Assembly: GCA_036404435.1 (NCBI GenBank) | Contig: DASWZN010000032.1 | Span: 1-64,000 of the forward strand | Reading direction: 5' to 3' | Length of the DNA stretch: 64,000 nucleotides | Source of the DNA: DASWZN01 sp036404435 | GTDB lineage: Bacteria > Acidobacteriota > Terriglobia > Bryobacterales > Bryobacteraceae | Shown: positions 27,549-37,633 of the stretch, in pieces | Layout of the letters: the number at the start of each line of letters is the position of its first letter | How positions within the stretch are numbered: the first letter of the stretch is position 1 | Notes under the pieces: model-generated | Databases searched by the model: none | What the model saw: the letters and a program-made list of their open reading frames with translations, nothing else | What the model was told of the DNA's origin: nothing | Program-made: the position numbers and the translations under genes

Positions 27549-29204
27549 TTGTCGCCTCATCCGAAGGGCAGTAGTGCCCGTGTCCTTTTAGCCTCCGTTT
27601 TCGGCCCCTACGCGCAGGACGACGAGTTCGGCAGCCGCTCCATCAACCCGATGGAGCTGTACCACAACCAGGTCACCCGCGCGCAGGGCGCCTTCTCGCT
27701 GCGTATGTTCCACCGGTCCTGGGGCATTGTCATGATCCAGGCCAATATCTCGGCACCCTGCACGGTGCTCGATTTTCCCACGCGCGAGATCTTCGCCCGC
27801 GAGTTGCAGTCCGAGCGTTACGACATTGTCGGCATCTCTTCGATCATCGTCAACGTGGGCAAGGTGCGCGAGATGTGCCGGATGGTGCGCGAGCTCTCGC
27901 CCCAATCGGAAATAGTAGTCGGCGGGCACGTTGCGGCGACCCCCGGCATCGAGAACCTGGTGGACGCCGATCACATCGTGCGCGGCGAAGGCATCTCCTG
28001 GATGCGGCGGCACCTGGGAGAGGACGAAAACGCTCCCATCTGCCATCCCAGCATTCCCTCCGGCTTCCGCCGCCGCTTTCTCGGCATGCCGTTTCCCGAT
28101 TTTCGCGGCTCCACGGCGGCCACCATCATCCCTTCGGTGGGATGCCCGATGGGTTGCAACTTCTGCACGACCTCCTCGTTTTTCGGCGGCAAAGGGAAGC
28201 AGATCAACTTCTTCAGCACCGGCGACGAGATGTTCGAGGTGATGCGCCAGGCCGAATCCGACCAGGGCATGCAGTCGTTCTTCATCATGGACGAGAACTT
28301 CCTGCTCAACCGGCCGCGCGCTCTCGAATTGCTGGCGCGCATGAAGCAGGAACGCAAGAGCTGGGAGCTCAACGTTTTTTCGTCCGCCAACGCCATCAAG
28401 AAGTACACCATGGAAGAGCTGGTCGACTTGGGCGTCTCCTGGATCTGGATGGGGCTGGAGTCGCCGCAGGCCAACTACGGCAAGCTCCAGGGCACGGACA
28501 CGCTGCGGCTTACGCGCCAGTTGCACCAGCACGGGATTCGCGTGCTGGGCTCCACCATCGTGGGCCTGGAGCACCACACGCCGGGCAACATCATGGCCGA
28601 GATCGAGCATGCCGTCCACCACAACACCGACTTCCACCAGTTCATGCTCTACACGCCGGTCCCCGGCACTCCGCTGTACCGCGAGATCGACGACGCGGGC
28701 CGTCTGCTCGACGACGTGGATCTGGCCGACATACACGGCCAGTTCAAGTTCAACTTCCGCCACGCCGCCATCTCGCGCGACGACTCGAAGAGGTTCCTCG
28801 ACTACGCGTTCTTGCGCGACTTCGAGCTGAACGGCCCGAGCCTTTACCGCATCTGCCAGACGACTTTCGAGGGCTGGAAGCAATACCGCGACAGCGCCGA
28901 CGCCCGCATACGGGCCCGCTTCGAGCGCGAAGCCAGATCGCTCAAACTGGTCTACGCCAGCGCGTTGTGGGCCATGGAGAGCAAGCTGCGCAAGACCAAC
29001 GCGGCGGTGAGCGAGCGGATCCGCGTGCTGCGGCAGGAGATCGAGCGCGCGCTGGGACCGTTGGCGGCGCTTTCGGCGGGAATCCTCGGCCCCGTGCTGC
29101 TGCTGACCGCCTGGCGCGAAGAGCGGCGCCTGGCGCGCGGCAAGACCTACGAGCCGCCCACCATCGTCGAACGCATGAACTGGGCGCACCAGCACGGCGC
29201 ATAA
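27549..29204 (+). CDS. B12-binding-domain radical SAM protein
   Basis: 551 aa, TTG start after AAAGGG. The N-terminal region (about 10-160; YDIVGISSIIVNVGKVREM, VGGHVAATPG) fits a cobalamin-binding domain. The radical SAM motif is CPMGCNFC (C199, C203, C206). The domain continues through EELVDLGVSWIWMGLESP. The C-terminal part (GKTYEPPTIVERMNW) is less conserved. Such proteins methylate or rearrange lipids, antibiotics or hopanoids; the substrate here is unknown. Start is 32 bp after the RRM gene. Confidence 0.85.
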   Translation: MSPHPKGSSARVLLASVFGPYAQDDEFGSRSINPMELYHNQVTRAQGAFSLRMFHRSWGIVMIQANISAPCTVLDFPTREIFARELQSERYDIVGISSIIVNVGKVREMCRMVRELSPQSEIVVGGHVAATPGIENLVDADHIVRGEGISWMRRHLGEDENAPICHPSIPSGFRRRFLGMPFPDFRGSTAATIIPSVGCPMGCNFCTTSSFFGGKGKQINFFSTGDEMFEVMRQAESDQGMQSFFIMDENFLLNRPRALELLARMKQERKSWELNVFSSANAIKKYTMEELVDLGVSWIWMGLESPQANYGKLQGTDTLRLTRQLHQHGIRVLGSTIVGLEHHTPGNIMAEIEHAVHHNTDFHQFMLYTPVPGTPLYREIDDAGRLLDDVDLADIHGQFKFNFRHAAISRDDSKRFLDYAFLRDFELNGPSLYRICQTTFEGWKQYRDSADARIRARFEREARSLKLVYASALWAMESKLRKTNAAVSERIRVLRQEIERALGPLAALSAGILGPVLLLTAWREERRLARGKTYEPPTIVERMNWAHQHGA

Positions 29205-29214
29205 ACAAGTCCTT

Positions 29215-29325
29215 ATGGCGAACGAGGAGCACGTCAGAGCCCTGTACCAGGGGCCCGAGGCGTGGAACGGGTGGAGGCGCCAGGTGCTGGGCGAGGACTT
29301 CGACCCGGCGCCCGAAGTGGAGTGA
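29215..29325 (+). CDS. 36-aa ORF resembling a pentapeptide-repeat protein leader
   Basis: MANEEHVRALYQGPEAWNGW, then RRQVLGEDFDPAPEVE and stop. The opening MANEEH...L.QG..AWN.WR is typical of the N-terminus of pentapeptide-repeat proteins. The A(D/N)LXX repeats that should follow are absent after the stop. It is either a truncated remnant or a short independent gene. It lies 10 bp after the radical SAM gene. Confidence 0.4.
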   Translation: MANEEHVRALYQGPEAWNGWRRQVLGEDFDPAPEVE

Positions 29326-29383
29326 CGCGGAGGGGCTTGTTTCTGGCCGCTATCGGCGGTAGGCTTCGAACAGGAGGCTGCAT

Positions 29384-29950
29384 ATGAAGGCTCTGCTTTC
29401 TGCGTGCGCCCTGTGTGGCCTGATTTGGCTGCCCGTTGCCGGGCAACGAGGCGGAATCGTTAGGAGCGGTGTTGGCGGGCCTGCCGCGCCGGGTTCTTCG
29501 GCCGGCATTCCTCCTCCGGCGCCCGCGTCCCCGATGGCTTCTCGCCGCCCGCCCGGGCGCGCACTCGGCGGAGGCTACGGCTACTGGCTTCCGGGCTTCG
29601 ACAACGGCTACCGAGGCGACGACTATGCGTACGAGGCGACGCCGAGGATAGTGGTTGTACCGCAAACGATCGAGCCCCCCACGCCGCCGCGGCTTGTGCG
29701 GGGCGAAGTGCGCGACTACACGAAGACGAACCCTCCGGAGCCTGCCGAAGGGCCGCCCGCGGAGTTTACCATCGTGGGTACGGACCACCTGGGACATCCT
29801 GCCGTCGCCGTCTGGGAACAGGACGGCTTACTGCACTACCTGAATGCGGATGGCGTGGCCGGCAAGATGCCGCTCAGCGCCGTGGATCGGGACGCCACGC
29901 GGCAGGCCAATGCCGCCAAGGGGCTGCAACTCCATCTACCGGCGGAGTAG
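29384..29950 (+). CDS. Exported Pro/Gly-rich protein, unknown function
   Basis: 188 aa from ATG 29384 with GAGG 7 nt upstream. Signal peptide MKALLSACALCGLIWLPVAGQ. Residues 25-65 are low-complexity Gly/Pro/Ala; the C-terminal third (FTIVGTDHLGHPAVAVWEQDGLLHY) looks folded. I recognise no family. Probably periplasmic or secreted. Confidence 0.65.
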   Translation: MKALLSACALCGLIWLPVAGQRGGIVRSGVGGPAAPGSSAGIPPPAPASPMASRRPPGRALGGGYGYWLPGFDNGYRGDDYAYEATPRIVVVPQTIEPPTPPRLVRGEVRDYTKTNPPEPAEGPPAEFTIVGTDHLGHPAVAVWEQDGLLHYLNADGVAGKMPLSAVDRDATRQANAAKGLQLHLPAE

Positions 29951-30010
29951 CCCCCGCACCTTCCGCCCCGCCCAGGCCGCTATAATGGCGGCATCGAGGA
30001 GGCGGACTCC

Positions 30011-30377
30011 ATGCACCGCGTAGTTCATTTCGAGCTTGCAGCGCAGAATCCGGATCGAGCCGCGGAATTCTACCGCCAGGCGTTCGGCTGGGTGATCAAG
30101 AAGTGGGAAGGGGCCAGCCGAATACTGGCTTGTGACGACAGGCGCCGAGGGCGAAGCCGGGATCAACGGAGGCATCCTGCGCAAAGAGGGCGCACCGCCG
30201 ACCGTGGTCACGATTGCGGTGGACTCGGTCGACGACGCCCTCAAGAGCGTGGTCCGTTGCGGGGGGCAGGTGTGCTTGCCGAAGATGGCGATCCCGGGCG
30301 TCGGCTACCAGGCCTACTGCCTGGATACCGAGGGCGTCGTGATCGGCATTCACCAGTTCGATCCGTCCGCCAAATAA
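30011..30377 (+). pseudogene. VOC-family (glyoxalase-like) protein, frameshifted
   Basis: ATG 30011 with GAGGAGG upstream; the first frame reads MHRVVHFELAAQNPDRAAEF and on to IKKWEG. The family-like continuation (PAEYWLVTTGAEGEAGINGG...GYQAYCLDTEGVVIGIHQF) is in another frame ending at 30377. Removing one G from the GGGG at 30110-30113 joins them into 121 aa of a vicinal-oxygen-chelate protein. Either a +1 indel in a G run or a sequencing error. The 3' end overlaps the convergent hydrolase gene by 28 bp. Confidence 0.75.
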
Positions 30378-31015
30378 GTGGACACGAACTTCCGGAACGG
30401 TTCCGCCACCAGGCCGGCGACGTCGAAGGCGCCGCGCAACAAGTCGTGGCCCGCGTCCGGTATTTCGGCCAGCGCCACGGGCGCGGGAATCAGCGCCAGC
30501 GCTGCCCGCAATTCAGCGGTCGAGGCGAAGGGGTCGCGCGGCCCGTGCACGAATAGCGACGGGGTGCGCAGGGCAGGGAAGTGGGCCGTGCGCGGCTGCT
30601 CCGGTTTGCCGGGCGGATGCAGTGGATAGGACAGCAGCAGCAGCGCCGCGGCCAGCCCCGGTTCTTCGCTCGCGAGCATGCTCGCCTGCCGGCCCCCGTA
30701 GGACTGCCCGCCCAGAAAGACGCGGCCCGGCACGATAGCTTGCATGGCGGCGACGGCGTTTTTTAATCCGGCGCGGTCCGCGGCGGCCGTCGAGGGCGAG
30801 GGCGGCCCGTGCGGGCGCTTCTGGCGGAAGGGCAGATCGCAACGCAGCACGCACACGCCTGCGGCCGTGAAGGCCCGCGCCGCGGCGGCGAGCAGCGCCA
30901 TCCGGCTGTCGCCGCCGGCTCCGTGCGTGAGGACGAGGCCGTCGCGCAACGCGCCCTCCGGGCGGTCGAGAAAGCCGCGCACCGTGCCCTCGTCGAAAGG
31001 AGCGGAGGCGGGCAT
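30350..31015 (-). CDS. Alpha/beta-hydrolase, dienelactone-hydrolase-like
   Basis: 221 aa. Nucleophile motif GGQSYGGR, a late Asp in HGPRDPF and the His in DAGHDLL form the catalytic triad. TLTHGAGGD-like segment LVLTHGAGGDSRM supplies the oxyanion region. It is like the KANL3/Tex30 branch of small hydrolases. Its ATG overlaps the stop of the upstream transglutaminase-like gene (TGATG), so translation is coupled. Confidence 0.82.
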   Translation of the reverse strand: MPASAPFDEGTVRGFLDRPEGALRDGLVLTHGAGGDSRMALLAAAARAFTAAGVCVLRCDLPFRQKRPHGPPSPSTAAADRAGLKNAVAAMQAIVPGRVFLGGQSYGGRQASMLASEEPGLAAALLLLSYPLHPPGKPEQPRTAHFPALRTPSLFVHGPRDPFASTAELRAALALIPAPVALAEIPDAGHDLLRGAFDVAGLVAEPFRKFVSTYLADGSNW

Positions 31016-32007
31016 CAGGGGAGCATCTCCGCCACCGCGCCCGCCGGCGGCAGGTCGCGATAGGAGACCGCGCGCTCGACCTCGATGGGTCTGCCGTCCG
31101 CCTCGGCGTAGGGGTAGATGAAGTAGTTCAGCGGCTCGCCCGTCTGCGGCGGCACCAGCACCAGGTCGCGGCCGCGCGAGAACTCGACGCGGTTCTCATC
31201 GTGCGCCCCGAAAAAGTACTCTCGGCGCGAGGGATCCTTGGCTGCCTCCGAGGCATCCACGGGCACCCAGCCGATGCCCTGGGCGTAGAACTCCGCCCAG
31301 CAGTGATATCCACTGACCTGTCCCGCGCCCCGCGCGGCGGGCAGCGGGAGGCCGATCGAGAACCGGGCCGGTATGCCAACGGCGCGCGCATAACCGATGA
31401 AGATGGCGTGGAAGTCGGTGCAGTTACCGCGGCGGTTCTCGCAGGCGTAGCGGATGTCGCCGCGGCCCCATCCTTTGCCGCTCTTGTCGTACTTCACGGT
31501 GGCCACCACGTGGTTGTAGATGGCGCGCGCCTTGTCGAGATCGGTAGTCGCATGCGCGGCGGCGACCACTTCGCTGGCCCAGGCTCGAATCTGATTGTCG
31601 AGCGGCACCAGGCGGTCGGGTTTCATCCAGCGCGCGAGTTCCTGCGGCTCTTCGCGCACCGCAGCGGACACGGCCGCGAGATTCTGGCGATGCTCGAGAC
31701 GCGTTGCTTCGCAGCGCAGCGTCACCCGGATGGGTTCGCGCGAGGGCCGGTCCACGCGCAGGTGCAGGGTGCGGTTTCCGATCTCATCCTCATCGATCTG
31801 GTAGGGGTAGGGAGAGGCCACCTCCAGGCGCGCGATGCGCTGGTACGGATCGTCGTGCGGGACCGGCATCCACAGGTCCACCTGGCCGGTCCCGGCCGCG
31901 AGCGGTCCGATGGAGGCCGAGTATTCCATGAAGACGGTTCTGCTGCGCGGAGTCTGGGCAGCCAGTGCGGTGACCGCGATGGCGCCGATTAGTGTGGATC
32001 TTGTCAT
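31015..32007 (-). CDS. Exported transglutaminase-like protein
   Basis: 330 aa from ATG 32007 (MTRSTLIGAIAVTALAAQ, a short signal peptide); the frame extends to 32043. Catalytic triad of the transglutaminase-like superfamily: Cys in RRGNCTDFHAIF, His in GYHCWAEFY and Asp in WVPVDASEA. These are usually peptidase- or amidase-like in bacteria, not true cross-linkers. Coupled to the downstream hydrolase. Confidence 0.85.
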   Translation of the reverse strand: MTRSTLIGAIAVTALAAQTPRSRTVFMEYSASIGPLAAGTGQVDLWMPVPHDDPYQRIARLEVASPYPYQIDEDEIGNRTLHLRVDRPSREPIRVTLRCEATRLEHRQNLAAVSAAVREEPQELARWMKPDRLVPLDNQIRAWASEVVAAAHATTDLDKARAIYNHVVATVKYDKSGKGWGRGDIRYACENRRGNCTDFHAIFIGYARAVGIPARFSIGLPLPAARGAGQVSGYHCWAEFYAQGIGWVPVDASEAAKDPSRREYFFGAHDENRVEFSRGRDLVLVPPQTGEPLNYFIYPYAEADGRPIEVERAVSYRDLPPAGAVAEMLP

Positions 32008-32051
32008 CAAGCCAGTCCCCCGGAGTATGTCCCCAATATACAACCTCCGTG

Positions 32052-32072
32052 GGACAGGCCTCCGGCCTGTCC
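32052..32072. repeat. REP-like hairpin GGACAGGCC-TCC-GGCCTGTCC
   Basis: Perfect 9-bp stem with a 3-bp loop, 3 bp downstream of the esterase stop and upstream of the transglutaminase gene. A related hairpin is inside hypF (54047-54066). It could slow or end transcription, but has no T tract. Confidence 0.5.
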
Positions 32073-32075
32073 GCG

Positions 32076-35000
32076 CTATTCGACCTTCTTCGCCGTGAAC
32101 GCCTGGCCGTTCTGCTGGCCCTTGAGGGAAACGGTCTTGCCGGCGGCGTCTTTCACAAAGGCGACCTGCACCATGCCTTCCATGATGAAAAACTCGCTGT
32201 CGGAAATCGGAAGCAGGTCGGCCGGGGGACCATCTTGACCGGCGACCTGGACCGTCAGCCGGCTCCCCTCCCGCCCGATTTTCACGATGACGTTCGGCGC
32301 CACCGCGTACTTTCCCGCGTAGGAATCCAGGGTCTTGAGATCGACGGAACGGCCATAGCCGGGGGCGTGGACTAGAACGCTCCCGTCGCGCAACGCGGCA
32401 TCACCGGGATGGGAGAGCGCGTCCTCGAACTCCCAACGACGATTGAACCATCCGCCGGCCACTGCGACGTCGGCTGCGGAGCCGCCCGCGGCGCCGGGCA
32501 CATGGCCGTCCTGAATCGTGAAATCGAAGCCCCCATTTTGCAGCTCGTTGGTGTTGACGAAGTACATCCCCGCGGCGGAAGTGGCGGCTACGATCAGGAC
32601 GTATCTCTCCCCGTTAAGCGGGTTCGGATAGATCAGTTGCACCCGCGCGTCGGCCACGGGGAAGGAACGCGCACCGATCTTGACGTGGTCGGCGGAAACC
32701 TCGAACGGGATCTTGCCCGCCAGCTTCGCGGTCACCAGGTTGGCGTCAGGGCCCCCGATTAGGACCAGCGAATAGCGCGCCGCGTCGGCATCGGAGAGCT
32801 CGGAATCCTTGAATACGCGCGGCGATTGCCGCTGCCAGTTTTTCCACCAAGTAGCCAGCGCCTCGGCCTTGCGCTCGCACATCTGCCTCATAGCCGGATC
32901 GGAGGCGCTGGTGCCCGTAACGATGGCGAAGGGAGTGTTGAATGCGTCGCTGGCCGGCCCGGCAATCCTGGAGTTCTTCTCCGGGAGAGCCGCGGCCTCC
33001 TCCGCGGCGCCTAGCCGCAGCCGCCCGCCGTCGAAAACGGCTTCGCGCGGTACGCCATTCCAGTTGACCATGACTGGTCTCGCGCGATCGATGAGAGTGC
33101 GGGCGGGCGAGAGCGTCACGGCCCGAACGTTGCGCGTATCGAGGCGGATCGTGTTTGCGTCCATGATCTCGGCGTCCAGCGTCATGAAGTCATCCGGGCG
33201 CGCCGCCTGCTCGATCCGGGCCCAGTAAGCCGAAGCGTTCTGAAGCTCGGCCGTGTGCAGGCGCACGCGCCTCGGGTTGGCCTCGCGCCGATGTTCGAGG
33301 AACCAGTTGAACAGATCCTCCCAGATGCCCAGGTCTTCGTGCCCGTAGCCGGGAAGCTCGGCGTAGCGAATGTTGTATCCCCAGCGCTGAAGCAGGCGCA
33401 CGCCGTAGCGCGACCAATCGACATTCACGCTCTGATCGACGTCGCCGTGATGGACGAAGATGGGCACGTTGAGCAGGGATTCAGCCATCGACCAGGAGCT
33501 TTGCTTCTCCTGGAAGTAGCCGGCCAGCGGGGTGAGCTTCGCCAACGCCTCCTCGGAGAACTGGGAATGGTAGTCCACCCCGCCGAAGATGGGGGCGATG
33601 GCCGCGAACAGGTCCGGGTGCCGCGTGCCGACGTTCCAGGTGCCCCAGCCGCCCATCGAATCGCCGGTGAGGTAGACGCGGTCCTCGTCGATGTGGAAAC
33701 GCTCCTTCGCGAGTTGGATGACGCGCACGACGTCCTGGTCGCCGATGCCGAGATACTGGGTGTTCCCGCGGCCGTGCGGCTCCACGTAGATGACTCCCTG
33801 ATGGCCGTTGTATTCGGTGTCGGCCAGAACGTGGTGGCGTGAATCGACGCCCCACCAGCGCACGTATTCGGGGTTGGCCGGGTTGTAGCCGTGCAGCTTC
33901 ACCACCAGCGGTCACTTCTTCGCCGGGTCGTAGCCGCCGGACAGATACGCCGGGCAGAATTGCGGCGAGCCGTCCACCTCGTCCCGATACGCCAGCCGCA
34001 CAAAGCCGTACGGCCTCGCCAGCGCCGTGACGCCCTTGGCCTCCAATTGCAGCTCCTCGAATTCCATGAGAGGCGAATGGATGGCCCACCAGGGATTGCC
34101 GGTGACTTTGTCCAGGTCCCGCGTGTCCAGGCGGTCGAGCACCATGTCGGCGAGCATCTTGATGGTGAAGCCTGCCGGCGTTAGATCGTCGGCCTGAGCC
34201 GCCGCCAGAAGCCGCCGGGCGTGCGCCACGGCGTCGCCCTTATACCAGGCCAGGTGCGTGGCGTAGAGCGAGCCGCTCGGCCGGTGCGTGGTGCAACGGA
34301 CCTCGTAAGCGCCGTCCGGCCAGCCTGCGGGGTCGAAGCCGAGCCGCTCGCCACGCCGCGCGATTCTCTCGGCGAGCACCTTACCTCCAGCGCCAACCAC
34401 CTGGACCGTCACTCTGTCCAGGGCGGCGCGATCTCCGTTGACGTCGGTGGTGACGACGAGCGAGCCCGGCGTCGATTCCCGCAAAGAAGGGCCAATTTCC
34501 TGGATGCGCGCGGGAACCGTGCCCGGCTCGAGTACCCTTGCGGAGATGGTTTGGGGCCCTATACGCTGCTCGGATTTCACGAGCAGCGTGTTCTCGCCGG
34601 CCTTCATGTCTACTGCGATTCGGTCCTCGTCGAACGTTTGCGGGCGCGTGGTTCGCCGGTCGAGCACCAGCGCTCCGTTCAGCCAGACGCGGACGCTCTC
34701 ATCGCTGCCCAGGCTCAACACCGCCTTGCCGGCCTGCGTGCGGCGGACCGTGGCGAAGGCGTACGCGATGAGGTCGCGCTTCAGGCCGGGGCCGTTCGAC
34801 AAATCGACTTCATCGCCCCATGCGACCACCGAGCGCCATTGCAGGGTCTTGCCATCTGGGAGCTTGACGGCCATCTTCTCGACCGGATGGATGGCGGTCT
34901 CGCCGCCCTGGGCGGCCAGCCAGTCCTTGTCGAAGCCGCCGGCCAGCGGCAGGTCGCTCAACACCAGCCAGTGGCGGATGAAGCGCTCGTCGCCGCGCGA

Positions 35001-35117
35001 CCACGGCAGCCGCATCTCTTCTTTCAGCTTCGGAACGGCGGGCTGCCCGGCGAGTTGGAGGGAAAACCCAGTCAGGGCAAGCATCACGAGGGAGAGGCGC
35101 AGAATTCGAGTAGTCAT
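32076..35117 (-). pseudogene. Exported prolyl-oligopeptidase-type esterase, interrupted by in-frame TGA
   Basis: It starts at ATG 35117 with signal peptide MTTRILRLSLVMLALTGFSLQL. The frame is open to TGA at 33914-33912, and the same frame continues without another stop to 32076: GGYDPAKK-stop-PLVVKLHGYNP. Family members carry an aromatic residue here (KKY/WPLVV), so one gene of 1013 codons was split by a nonsense change such as TGG to TGA. The downstream half has the hydrolase centre: TGDSMGGWGTW (Ser), HHGDVDQSVN (Asp) and GYGHEDL (His). The upstream half has beta-rich domains. Alternatively the second part restarts at GTG 33905, but without its N-terminal fold or signal peptide. Confidence 0.8.
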
Positions 35118-35185
35118 GTGTTTCGGGTCCATTAGTCCCAGACGAGACGGGCCGCGGCGGGGTTCCAGGCAAACCGCGGCCGTCC

Positions 35186-37633
35186 TCATTCATCCCGCAG
35201 CGCCCGCATCGGATCCACCCGCGAGGCCCGCCGCGCCGGCGCCCACGCCGCCAGGGCCGTCGCGGCCAGCAGCGGCAGCGGGATAGCGACAAAGATCAGA
35301 GGATTGATGCGATCGAACGAAAAGAACCATGTGGCCGAGGTAAGCGCACGGCAGGCGAACAGACTCACCACCAGACCCGCCGCCACTCCGGCCGCGCCCA
35401 GTGTGAGCCCTTGCCCAAGCACCATCCGGACCACCTTCTGCCGGTCCGCGCCGATGGCGATGCGGATGCCGATCTCGCGCGTCCGCCGGCTCACCGAGTA
35501 GGCCACCAGCCCGTAGAGCCCGACGATCGCCAGCAGCAGCCCCATCAGACCCATGGCCGCCACCATCTCGACGATCAGGTGCGGCAGCTTCACGGCGCGC
35601 TGCGTGTAAAACTCCTGCATGGTGCGAACGTAGAAGACCGGCATGTCCGGGTCGAGCCGCTGCACAACTTCCCGCACTACGGGAGCGATGGCCGCGGCAT
35701 TCGCGGCGCTCGATTCGGCCACCAGCGTCAGGCCGGGACAGGCGTGCTGCCGGAAAGGCAGGTAGACGACATCCGCCGGGGGTTCGGAGATGAAGAAGGT
35801 CTTCGCCGCTCTCGCAATGCCGATAATCTCCACCAGCGGCCCGTTCGTGCCGCTCAAATGGAACCGCTTGCCGAGCGCGTCTCCTTTGGGCCAGTAGCGA
35901 TTTGCCAGGTGGTCGTTCACAACCGCAACCAGCGGCGCGTTCTCCCCATCCGATTCCAGGAAAGCGCGCCCGTGCAACATGCGAACTCCCAGTGTGCTGA
36001 AGTAGCCTTCGCTCACGGTATAGTCGAACGCGGTGGGCGCCTGCTCGCCTGGCCGCAACCGCCGGCCTTCCGGAACCACGCCGATGTTGTCCCAGCTCCA
36101 CAGCGGCAGGCTGGAGGCGAGAGCCGCCGATCGCACGCCCGGCGCCGAGCGGGTCCGTTCCAGCAGGCGCTTATAGAAAAGTTGCGATTGACCTTGCGAG
36201 TAGCGGGCCATTTGCGTGTCGAAGCTGGTGATGAAGAGACGGTCGGGGCGGAAGCCCACCCCCTGGGCCATCTCGTACCGAAAGCCCTCCACCAGAACGG
36301 CCGACGTCACCAGCAGTACCAGCGTGAGAGCCACTTGGCTCGCCACCATGGTGTTGCGGCCCCACAGGCGCCGCTTGCCGCCGCTGTCCGCATCGGCCGC
36401 CTTCAGCGCCGGAACCAGGTCCGGCCGCGTAATCCGAAGCGCGGGCGCAAGCCCGAACAGCAGTGTGCTCACCACCGAAGCCAGCAGCGTGAAAAGCAAG
36501 ACCCGGAGGTCGACCTTGGTGCCGATGGACCACGGCAGGTCGCTCGGAAACGGAATGTGGGCGAAGAACTCGGCGCCCGCATCGGCCACCAGGATGCCCG
36601 CCAGGCCCCCGGCAACGGCCACCAGCAGGCTCTCCAGCAGAAGCTGCCGGACGATGGCGCTGCGGCTGGCGCCGATGGCCAGACGTACCGCAATCTCCCG
36701 CGAGCGCGCCCGAGCGCGGCTCAGCAGCAGACCCGCCACGTTAGCGCACGCCACCGCCAGAACCGCGAGCGCCAGCAGAGCCAGCATGATTACCATGGCC
36801 GCCGTCGGCGGCGACTGCTCGACGCGAAGCTGGAATTCGGTCTGCACCTGGATCCGCCGGCCGCCGTCGCTCTGCGGATGCAGCTTCTCGATCCCGGCGG
36901 CGAGGATCCCGATGTCGGCTCGCGCCTGCGCCACGCTAACGCCCGGCTTCAGCCGGCCGAGGACGGACAGCCAGGCCACGTCCCGGCGATGCAGATCGTT
37001 CTGTCCCAGCCGCGGCGCCATGGCCAGCGGAAGATACACCGCGGGCCGCCCATCAATGCCCGTGAAACTGGCGGGCGCCACTCCAATAACCGTGAGGTCG
37101 ATCCCGTTCAGCCGGATTCGGGAACCGAGAACCGACGGGCTTGCGCCGAACTGGCTGACCCAGAAACCGTGACTGAGCACCACCACTGGATCGCGTCCCT
37201 CGGCCTGGTCTTCTTCCGGCCGGAATCCCCGTCCGAGCGCCGGTTCCACGCCCAACACCCGAAAGAAGTTTCCAGAAACGTACTGGCCGGGTTTGATGCG
37301 CGGCAGCGTGCCCGGGCCGGGGCTGAAGCCAAGCGTTGCGCTGGAGGCGGCCACGAGGCCCTCGAAGCTGCGGCTGCGGTCGCGGAAGTCGGCGTAATCC
37401 GGATAAGAGATGGCCGTATTGGCGCCGACCGCCGCCGACGTCGTGGTCTCGGCGCTGATGGCGACCACGCGGTCTGCATCCCGCACCGGCAACGGCCGCA
37501 GCAAGAGGGCGTCGGCAAAGCTGAACATGGCCGAGGTCGCGCCAATGCCGAGGGCCAGCGAGCAAACCGCCACGACGGTGAAGCCGGGGTCCTTCCGCAG
37601 GACCCTGAACGCGTGCTTGAGGGAGGTCAGCAT
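35186..37633 (-). CDS. ADOP-type MacB/FtsX permease
   Basis: 815 aa from ATG 37633 (MLTSLKHAFR). N-terminal helix (GFTVVAVCSLALGIGATSAMF), a large periplasmic MacB_PCD domain, a three-helix FtsX segment (about 285-420), a second periplasmic domain and a second FtsX segment ending WAPARRASRVDPMRALRDE. This duplicated architecture is the acidobacterial duplicated orphan permease. No ATPase gene adjoins it, which is usual for these. Substrate unknown. Confidence 0.92.
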   Translation of the reverse strand: MLTSLKHAFRVLRKDPGFTVVAVCSLALGIGATSAMFSFADALLLRPLPVRDADRVVAISAETTTSAAVGANTAISYPDYADFRDRSRSFEGLVAASSATLGFSPGPGTLPRIKPGQYVSGNFFRVLGVEPALGRGFRPEEDQAEGRDPVVVLSHGFWVSQFGASPSVLGSRIRLNGIDLTVIGVAPASFTGIDGRPAVYLPLAMAPRLGQNDLHRRDVAWLSVLGRLKPGVSVAQARADIGILAAGIEKLHPQSDGGRRIQVQTEFQLRVEQSPPTAAMVIMLALLALAVLAVACANVAGLLLSRARARSREIAVRLAIGASRSAIVRQLLLESLLVAVAGGLAGILVADAGAEFFAHIPFPSDLPWSIGTKVDLRVLLFTLLASVVSTLLFGLAPALRITRPDLVPALKAADADSGGKRRLWGRNTMVASQVALTLVLLVTSAVLVEGFRYEMAQGVGFRPDRLFITSFDTQMARYSQGQSQLFYKRLLERTRSAPGVRSAALASSLPLWSWDNIGVVPEGRRLRPGEQAPTAFDYTVSEGYFSTLGVRMLHGRAFLESDGENAPLVAVVNDHLANRYWPKGDALGKRFHLSGTNGPLVEIIGIARAAKTFFISEPPADVVYLPFRQHACPGLTLVAESSAANAAAIAPVVREVVQRLDPDMPVFYVRTMQEFYTQRAVKLPHLIVEMVAAMGLMGLLLAIVGLYGLVAYSVSRRTREIGIRIAIGADRQKVVRMVLGQGLTLGAAGVAAGLVVSLFACRALTSATWFFSFDRINPLIFVAIPLPLLAATALAAWAPARRASRVDPMRALRDE

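Noticed and set aside
33912..33914. UGA read as selenocysteine
   Set aside because: No selenium genes or downstream hairpin were seen, and relatives have an aromatic residue here, not Cys.
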